Origin: Planctomycetaceae bacterium
GTDB lineage: Bacteria; Planctomycetota; Planctomycetia; Planctomycetales; Planctomycetaceae
Length of the DNA: 64,000 nt
Reading direction: 5' to 3'
Assembly: GCA_021732785.1 (NCBI GenBank)
Contig: JAKFUG010000012.1
Location: 1 to 64,000 of the forward strand
The first letter of the stretch is position 1, and each line of letters opens with the position of its first letter. This document shows, piece by piece, positions 58,777 through 64,000 of this stretch. The translations under genes and the position numbers were made by a program. The notes under the pieces are model-generated. The model was given only the letters and a program-made list of their open reading frames with translations, made no database searches and was not told where the DNA came from.

Positions 58777-59837
58777 TTGAGCAACGCCACAATCGCATCA
58801 CCCACTTGCGTGGTCTGCGCTGTCCCACCGAGATCGGGTGTGCGCGGGCCATGATTCGCCAGAAGCGATTTCACCGCCGCATCCAACGCTTCGGCCGCAT
58901 GCCGCAGATGCAAATGTTCGAGCATCATCGCTGCGGACAAAATCGCCGCGAGCGGATTGGCGAGCCCTTTACCGGTGATGTCCGGTGCCGAGCCGTGGAC
59001 CGGTTCAAACATGCTCGGATGTTTGCGGGTCGGGTCGATGTTCCCGCTGGCAGCGAGGCCCATGCTGCCGACGATGATCGCCGCAAGGTCGGTGAGAATG
59101 TCGCCGAAGAGATTGCTGGCGACGACGACATCGAAGCTTTCCGGCCGGCGGACGAACTCCATCACACTACGGTCGACCAGCAGCGATTCCGTCGCAATCT
59201 GCGGGTATTCCTTCGCAACTTTGGCGAAGACTTCGTCCCACAACACCATGCCGAAACCTTGAGCGTTGCTCTTGGTAATGGACGCCACACGCTTGCGTGG
59301 CCGTGTGGCGGCGGATTCAAACGCGGCGCGGATGATGCGCTCGCAACCGCGGCGGGTGAAGACGGCCGTCTGAATGGCAATGTCGTCATCGCTTTGGGCA
59401 TACACCCGCCCGCCAACGTTGACGTATTCCCCTTCCGTATTCTCGCGGAACACGAGCAGATCAATCGAACCGGGAGCCTTATTTCGCAGTGGACTTTCCA
59501 CACCGGGGTAAAGGTACGCTGGTCGCAAGCAAACGTACTGTTCAAACCGTCGCCGAATCGGCAGCAACAGTCCGTTCAGCGTGACGTGATCCTGCACCGC
59601 GGGATGCCCGACCGCCCCCAGCAGAATCGCATCGAACGGCGCGAGTTGATCGAGGTAATCTGCCGGGGCCATGCGGCCGTGATCGAAAAAATAGTCCGTC
59701 CCCCACGGAAAATGCGTCCATTCGATCTTTGCCTGTTCGCGCGACATTGCTGCATCGGTGGCCCTGATCGCCTCGCGCGTCACTTCCGGGCCAATGCCGT
59801 CGCCTTCGAGAACCGCGATGTGGAACGTGGGATTCAT
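58773..59837 (-). CDS. Isocitrate/isopropylmalate dehydrogenase family enzyme, tartrate-dehydrogenase-like
   Basis: 354 residues from the ATG at 59837 (FHIAVLEGDGIGPEVTREAI). NAD-dependent decarboxylating beta-hydroxyacid dehydrogenase. FDAILLGAVGHPAVQDHVTL, LLLPIRRRFEQYVCLRPAYL, LLVFRENTEGEYVNVGGR and RKHPSMFEPVHGSAPDITGK mark it. The ENTEGEYxxxGGR and H-V-T-L-x-G-L-L-L-P-I-R-R pattern is closer to tartrate/D-malate dehydrogenases than to LeuB, which would usually stand in a leu operon. Substrate is therefore unsettled: D-malate, tartrate, 3-isopropylmalate or a homologue. Stop lies inside the repeat copy B. Confidence 0.85.
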   Translation of the reverse strand: MNPTFHIAVLEGDGIGPEVTREAIRATDAAMSREQAKIEWTHFPWGTDYFFDHGRMAPADYLDQLAPFDAILLGAVGHPAVQDHVTLNGLLLPIRRRFEQYVCLRPAYLYPGVESPLRNKAPGSIDLLVFRENTEGEYVNVGGRVYAQSDDDIAIQTAVFTRRGCERIIRAAFESAATRPRKRVASITKSNAQGFGMVLWDEVFAKVAKEYPQIATESLLVDRSVMEFVRRPESFDVVVASNLFGDILTDLAAIIVGSMGLAASGNIDPTRKHPSMFEPVHGSAPDITGKGLANPLAAILSAAMMLEHLHLRHAAEALDAAVKSLLANHGPRTPDLGGTAQTTQVGDAIVALLK

Positions 59838-59849
59838 GGCGGAATTCCA

Positions 59850-59945
59850 GGTGGTGGGTGGTCGGTGATGGGTGGCAGGAAGAGAAGAGGCGGTGTTATC
59901 GTCTGCCGACCACCTACCACCTACCACCGATCACCCGCCACCTAC
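59850..59945. repeat. GGTGGT-rich imperfect inverted repeat
   Basis: GGTGGTGGGTGGTCGGTGAT (from 59850) and its diverged complement 59908-59945 (GACCACCTACCACCTACCAC and on). A shorter relative is seen near 60847-60869. It lies between the UbiA gene stop and the dehydrogenase start. Confidence 0.5.
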
Positions 59946-59947
59946 TC

Positions 59948-60838
59948 TCACGTCATCGCAATCACACGGCTGATGATCAGCGGCGGGATCACCAGGCACG
60001 CAGTCAGCATCGCCGCGATGCCGTTGCCGGTGTGCCAGTAAACCATCACCGCACAGAGCATCACGTAATTCAGCAGGAACAGCTTGATCATGATTTGCAC
60101 CGCAGCCGGAGTGGCGACGTGAATCGCACTGAGAGCCCGTGAGTTTACGGTCACCGCGACGACGGCCAGCAGGAACAACGAACGTTGCACATCGCCCTTG
60201 TTCGGCCAAGTCAGCATCAGCCCCAACAGGAGGGCGACGCCGAGATTCACCACCACCAGCGCTCCCGTCAATTGCCGGCTGGAACTCGCCTTCGCTTCCG
60301 TGCGGGCGAACCACGTCACGCCGACGATGTAAACGCCAAGGCCGATCGCGACGATCAAGTGCGGCATGTCGAACAGTTTCGGCAAGCTCCCCGTGGAAGC
60401 CGACGCACCGAGCAGCACGTTCAGAAACCGGCACGAACCCATCGCCAGCGGACCCAGCGGTGTCCGCTTCAGATAACTGTCGTAGCCAAGAATCATCGCC
60501 GCCAGCGCGATCGCAACCACCAGCGTTGGCAGCGACAACGTTGTCGCGGTGCCTATCCCCGCCAACATCAACACCATACCGAGAATGGTGGCGTTGCGTC
60601 GGGATACACGACCCGAGGGAATCGGCCGTGACGGACGTTCCGCGGTGTCCTGCACGACATCAAAGACATCGTTGAAGACCATCCCGCTGAAGTACAACGC
60701 ACACGACGCCGCGAGAACGATCAGAAACTCGGGATACGGCTCCAGCGTGCGGCCGTTGAGCAGCATCCGTCCCAGTACGATATCCGCCATCGCAGTGAAG
60801 ACGGTCGGCAATCGCAGCAGTTGCAGGTAGGGGAACAT
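59948..60838 (-). CDS. UbiA family prenyltransferase (EboC-like)
   Basis: 296 residues with about eight spans. The first Asp-rich motif is complete (N56-D57-x2-D60-x3-D64, NDVFDVVQDTAERPSRPIPS), and the second region is GYDSYLKRTPLGPLAMGSCR. It transfers a prenyl chain to an aromatic or other acceptor, in the membrane. It is next to inositol-3-phosphate synthase; UbiA proteins of the EboC type occur in ebo-like clusters in other phyla, but the remaining ebo genes are not in this window. A terminator-like hairpin is between the two genes. Confidence 0.82.
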   Translation of the reverse strand: MFPYLQLLRLPTVFTAMADIVLGRMLLNGRTLEPYPEFLIVLAASCALYFSGMVFNDVFDVVQDTAERPSRPIPSGRVSRRNATILGMVLMLAGIGTATTLSLPTLVVAIALAAMILGYDSYLKRTPLGPLAMGSCRFLNVLLGASASTGSLPKLFDMPHLIVAIGLGVYIVGVTWFARTEAKASSSRQLTGALVVVNLGVALLLGLMLTWPNKGDVQRSLFLLAVVAVTVNSRALSAIHVATPAAVQIMIKLFLLNYVMLCAVMVYWHTGNGIAAMLTACLVIPPLIISRVIAMT

Positions 60839-60869
60839 GCGGTCGATCGTTGGTGGTTGGTCGTGGGTA

Positions 60870-60912
60870 GAAAAGACCGCAGACGCCCAGGGACTGCTGT
60901 CCCTGGGATGTT
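60870..60912 (-). terminator. Intrinsic terminator hairpin after ino1
   Basis: CCCAGGGA (60886-60893) with TCCCTGGG (60900-60907), following the inositol-3-phosphate synthase stop (60913) on the minus strand; downstream TTTTCT lies about 30 bases on. Member of the recurrent family. Confidence 0.6.
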
Positions 60913-62127
60913 CTATTTCTCAGCGCGCACAACCTCCGCCCATTCCAGCAACTGCTGAAACTGCAGCGCGAACTGCGGCTCATCGCACCCCATCGGGCTC
61001 TTGAAGAATGACCCGAGATGCGTCATCAACCCGGACTTGCCGCGGCGGGTTTCACGCTCCGTGAGCCGCACGAGATCAATCACCAGCGGTGCGGCGAGCA
61101 GCGAATCGCAGCCTTCCCAGATGAACTGCAGCACCATCGGCGTGCCCAGGAATCCCTGGAAGTGTATGTGATCCCACGCGGTTTTCCAGTCGCCCATCGA
61201 TTCGATGTACTCGATCGACACCAGCGTCTGCGGCTTGTAACCGAGGATTTCGGTGAGCAGATGATCCTTCGACCGGACTTTGTTCGCCTTGTTGACCGGA
61301 TCGTCGAGCACCTTGCCATCGAGGTTGCCGAAAATGTTGTGGCCGACCCAGCTCATCACTTTCAGATTGCGGGCGGCGAACATCGGGGCGAGGACCGACT
61401 TCATCAGCGTCTCGCCGGTCTTGCCATCGCGGCCGACGTGGACCGCACCTTGTTTCCTCGCGAATTCGTCCAGCGCCGGCAGATCGGTGCCGATGGACGG
61501 CGTGAAGTTCACATACGCGGCGTGTTCCCGGAAGGCGGCGATGGCGTACAACGTACTCGCCGGTAATGGACACGCGGCGTTCGTCGTGAGTTGCTTGTCA
61601 ATCGCGGCCCACGTCAATTCCTTGACGGCCGGTTCGACGGGCGGTTCCGTCGAAGACACGTTGACGACGATCACGCAATCCAAACCGTTACGATCACGGA
61701 ATGATTTGATATCCGCAGCGAGCCGTGTCACCGCTTGCCCGGCGGATTCCCCCCGGAACGCGGCGGTTTTCGGCCCGGCGAGCGAATCAATCGTCGCCCC
61801 GACGTTGTGCAGCGTCCCCGGTCGCACCTCGGCATCGGCGGCGGCGAGATCGGCCTCAATGTGCGGCCACCATTCGGGAGCAAAGACCCGCGACTTCTTG
61901 TGGAGCACGTCGGCTTCGGCCCGGTAATTCGTCTCACGGATTTCGTGCCCGCCGATGACGAGTTCATCCCATCCGGCGAGATCGAGCCCCGCCAGCGGCG
62001 GCAGCGCGGAGACCAACGCCGTCGGCTCCGTCAATTTGTGACGGAGTGCCATGATCCCGACGACGACAGTGGTGGCCACGCCGCCCCACGCTCCCACCAA
62101 CCACACGCCCACTTTCCGCTGTGCCAT
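60913..62127 (-). CDS. ino1: Inositol-3-phosphate synthase
   Basis: 404 residues from the ATG at 62127 (MAQRKVGVWLVGAWGGVATT). NAD-binding loop VWLVGAWGGVATTVVVGI. Later: FVNVSSTEPPVEP-type loop (VVNVSSTEPPVEPAVKELTW), YVNFTPSIGTDLPALDEFAR, GRDGKTGETLMKSVLAPMFA, VMSWVGHNIFGNLDGKVLDD, and VRSKDHLLTEILGYKPQTLV with catalytic lysines. It makes 1D-myo-inositol 3-phosphate from glucose 6-phosphate and could supply head groups for lipids; the adjacent UbiA prenyltransferase fits a lipid-related role by inference. Confidence 0.92.
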   Translation of the reverse strand: MAQRKVGVWLVGAWGGVATTVVVGIMALRHKLTEPTALVSALPPLAGLDLAGWDELVIGGHEIRETNYRAEADVLHKKSRVFAPEWWPHIEADLAAADAEVRPGTLHNVGATIDSLAGPKTAAFRGESAGQAVTRLAADIKSFRDRNGLDCVIVVNVSSTEPPVEPAVKELTWAAIDKQLTTNAACPLPASTLYAIAAFREHAAYVNFTPSIGTDLPALDEFARKQGAVHVGRDGKTGETLMKSVLAPMFAARNLKVMSWVGHNIFGNLDGKVLDDPVNKANKVRSKDHLLTEILGYKPQTLVSIEYIESMGDWKTAWDHIHFQGFLGTPMVLQFIWEGCDSLLAAPLVIDLVRLTERETRRGKSGLMTHLGSFFKSPMGCDEPQFALQFQQLLEWAEVVRAEK

Positions 62128-62294
62128 CGTTGCCGCTCGTGTTGACTGACCGATTGTGCTGCCCGCCGTGGCCATTCGTCCGGGAACCGCCCATCGGAAC
62201 CGCCGAATACGTCAGTTTACCCGCGAGAACGACCCACCGCGAGGGAGCGCGAAAATGGTCGCAATCTTACCGACAGGGGTGCTTAACCGACAGG

Positions 62295-62336
62295 GGTGGC
62301 CCAGACGCCGTACTCGGCGTCTGGGTTCACAAGAGG
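62295..62336. repeat. REP palindrome downstream of the RAYT gene
   Basis: CCCAGACGCCG-TACT-CGGCGTCTGGG (62300-62325) preceded by GGTGG and followed by TTCACAAGAGG. Same element as 62914-62954, and inverted at 62984-63026. Confidence 0.85.
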
Positions 62337-62341
62337 AAATC

Positions 62342-62854
62342 TCAGTCAACCCATTCAATCGGAATCCCCACGGTCCGACGTTCCGCATACCACCGCGCCG
62401 AACTCCACCGCCAGTCGACAGCCCGCTCCACCAACCCCGCCCGCACCGGATTCATGTGCATGTACGCCAGCTTCTCTTCCAACTTCGCTGACGAGTAAAT
62501 CTCGAACGAATGAAACCGGACTTGCCACACAGGATCATCCAACGAGACGTGTGCAGCATACTCCGTCATGTCATCGCGCAGAAATTGTTTGATCTGCGTG
62601 GAACTGCGTCCTTTCAATTGCTGGACGAAGCGACTGAGTTGCCCCGCCGTCGGGAACCAGATCAGAAGATGCACATGATCCGGCATCAGCACGAACCCGA
62701 CGACCTTCGCCGCGAACTTTTCGCGTACGTCGTCCAGGACACCGAGAAAAATTCGCTTGGGCTGATCGTGGTCGAGCAGACGCCGCCGATGGTAGCAGGA
62801 GAACGTAATGAAGTGCGTGTAGAGGGCGTCATCGATGCGACGAGGATGAGGCAT
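62342..62854 (-). CDS. REP-associated tyrosine transposase (RAYT)
   Basis: 170 residues from the ATG at 62854 (MPHPRRIDDALYTHFITFSC). Single-domain HUH/Y1 family. HUH motif is H60-V-H62 in GFVLMPDHVHLLIW; the C-terminal YMHMNPVRAGLVERAVDWRW is the RAYT signature with candidate nucleophile Tyr131. RAYTs are domesticated transposases that move REP palindromes. Its own palindromes flank it on both sides (one downstream, two upstream plus a decayed copy), strong support for a living RAYT/REP system. All key residues appear intact. Confidence 0.92.
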   Translation of the reverse strand: MPHPRRIDDALYTHFITFSCYHRRRLLDHDQPKRIFLGVLDDVREKFAAKVVGFVLMPDHVHLLIWFPTAGQLSRFVQQLKGRSSTQIKQFLRDDMTEYAAHVSLDDPVWQVRFHSFEIYSSAKLEEKLAYMHMNPVRAGLVERAVDWRWSSARWYAERRTVGIPIEWVD

Positions 62855-62873
62855 GGTGCCGCGAATTGTAACG

Positions 62874-63026
62874 CCTCTTGTGACCCCAGAAACGCCGAAG
62901 ACGATCCGCGTTGGGTGGCCCAGACGCCGTACTCGGCGTCTGGGTTTACAAGAGGGCCATTCATTTGAGGCCGACTCGCTCGACCTCTTGTGAACCCAGA
63001 CGCTGCGGACAGCGTCTGGGCCACCC
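62874..63026. repeat. REP pair and decayed REP copy upstream of RAYT
   Basis: A decayed copy from CCTCTTGTGA at 62874, a direct copy 62914-62954 (CCCAGACGCCGTACTCGGCG), and an inverted copy 62984-63026 (CCTCTTGTGAACCCAGACGC to GGGCCACCC). Direct and inverted copies facing each other form the REP/iREP pair typical of RAYT-mobilised units. Confidence 0.85.
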
Positions 63027-63661
63027 GTCAAAGAACCCTTGCCCTGTCAGCCATCCTGCCGCGCAGAGGGTGTCCCCCGGTGGTGTGATGCAAACAGGTG
63101 CCTTCAACCTATCTGGGGGGGATGCGCGCGACGGCGCGGAATTCCCATGTGTGGGAACTGGCAACCCAACGGCCTGTGTGCCACCGCTTCGTCCGCGAAT
63201 CAGAGTCGAGCGCTTCTGGAAGCATCCAAAGACACTGCTCCTCCGCAGTGGCACGGCGCTGGTTCAGGCGGTGCTATCCCGCCCGCGCGGTGGGTCGCTG
63301 GTGTCGGAGTCCGCGACGACCCAGCATGCCGTCCATGCTGTTCTCTGGGGCGGCGAAGACTTCGCCCCAGCCACCCGTCGCTCGACCGGGGCTTCCGTCG
63401 GTCGAAGGGGTGGCCGGGGTTGGAGCGTACCTTGTCATGACCCACAATTTTACAAAATTGGTGGTTTGTCGGCGCTGGGTTGGGCGGGATGGGAGTTGGC
63501 GGATGTCTTGTGAGCGCGGGTGGTTGCGTGGAATCGTGTTCTCGTTGGCGGGTTTGGTATCGCGATTGCGGGGAAGGTGTGAGACGCCAGGGACGGGTTC
63601 GGCGTCAGACCCCTGCGCCCAGGACGAGCGAAGTGTTTTCGCAGCTTGGGCGGTGTCTCAC
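63027..63661. other. Intergenic stretch before the IS4-like transposase
   Basis: About 635 bases without a supported gene. It has short inverted stretches such as GGCGGCGAAGACTTCGCC-type runs near 63350. TGTGAGACGCC (63578-63588) is partly mirrored by GGCGGTGTCTCACA (63650-63663), just before the transposase start, which might mark the terminal region of an insertion sequence. Confidence 0.4.
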
Positions 63662-64000
63662 ATGCGTTCGATTCAAACGGCTTCGGAGTGGGCGATGACC
63701 AATTTCGGCACGTGTGACCTGGGTGATGCGCGGCGGACGCAGCGGGCCGTGCAGGTCGCCGTGCGGATGGCGGATCATCCCGGCGGTTCGTCGCCGCAGC
63801 AAATGACGGACTGGGCGGAACTCAAAGCCTGCTACCGCTTCTTCCACAACCCCGCGGTGACCTTCGATGCGCTCGCGCGGCCGCACTGGGAACAGACCTG
63901 TGCGGCGGCGAAGGGTCGGGTGTTAATCCTCAATGATACGACGACGATCAGTTACAAAGAACGACGGGAAGTGAAAGGCTTCACCCGCGGCGGCAAGGGG
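63662..64000 (+). mobile_element. IS4 family (Tn5-like) transposase, N-terminal part only
   Basis: 113 codons open to the edge of the window. The start MRSIQTASEWAMTNFGTCDL leads into the Tn5/IS50-type DNA-binding N-terminus (LGDARRTQRAVQVAVRMADH, PGGSSPQQMTDWAELKACYR, FFHNPAVTFDALARPHWEQT) and into the first catalytic Asp of the DDE fold in RVLILNDTTTISYKERR. The rest lies outside. It may be an intact insertion sequence; its right end is not visible. Confidence 0.85.

Noticed and set aside
58773-59837. Naming the dehydrogenase leuB
   Set aside because: Motifs are nearer to tartrate/D-malate dehydrogenase-type enzymes and no leu genes are adjacent. Phylogeny would be needed for a firm name.
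62874-63026. A CRISPR-like array
   Set aside because: The repeats near 62.3-63.0 kb are palindromic REP units in mixed orientation, with irregular spacing and no unique spacers of constant length, so they are not CRISPR.

Overview
The window looks like chromosomal DNA of a planctomycete (phylum Planctomycetota). The case rests on families that are strongly expanded in that group and occur here together: three DUF1559 pseudopilin-like proteins, a DUF1501 protein, a DUF1080 protein, a large PVC-type heme-binding CxxCH protein, two Uma2 nucleases, many Tat- or lipobox-bearing exported proteins, and a TatC with a large periplasmic insertion. Base composition is moderately G+C rich and fairly even, with an A+T-richer island near 48.2-49.4 kb. 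No rRNA, tRNA or CRISPR array was seen.

Layout. From 1 to 24.6 kb everything reads on the minus strand: exported enzymes (PQQ-repeat protein, beta-helix protein, Dabb protein, glucose/sorbosone-type dehydrogenase), trmB, two Uma2 genes bracketing an HNH nuclease, a TIM-barrel isomerase, a tightly coupled three-gene membrane cassette of unknown function (8964-12082), a DUF1080 protein, a GlmL-like ATPase with a small partner, TatD, and a membrane-arm-only complex I block read nuoH-J-K-L-M-N. From 25 to 33 kb the plus strand carries an M20 amidohydrolase, the dnaG-rpoD pair behind a recognisable promoter, and a DUF1559 gene followed by two small lipoproteins. A gyrB/parE gene (minus) is followed by a sodium:solute symporter with a small partner, an aldehyde dehydrogenase, infA and rnhA (plus), Nif3 (minus) and tatC (plus). 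From 42.7 to 52.7 kb come a transglutaminase-like lipoprotein, a Xer recombinase, an EEP-family enzyme, DUF1501, a frameshifted exported protein, and two DUF1559/lipoprotein pairs. From 53 kb there is an SGNH protein, a DUF5684 membrane protein, a DUF433/DUF5615 toxin-antitoxin-like pair, the 1162-residue PVC cytochrome-type protein, a tartrate/isopropylmalate-dehydrogenase-like enzyme, a UbiA prenyltransferase and inositol-3-phosphate synthase. The right end holds a REP-associated transposase amid its own palindromes and the start of an IS4/Tn5-like transposase.

Non-coding structure is rich. Six copies of one hairpin with the core CCCAGGGAT...ATCCCTGGG (one a variant) each sit just 3' of a gene and act most likely as intrinsic terminators. 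Several other dispersed palindrome families occupy intergenic spaces. One of them overlaps the 5' end of the FnIII membrane gene at 10.8-10.95 kb and encodes most of its N-terminal hydrophobic segment. The most system-like unexplained units are the three-gene membrane cassette at 9-12 kb, the Uma2-HNH-Uma2 block at 5.5-7.9 kb, and the GlmL ATPase that has no mutase beside it.
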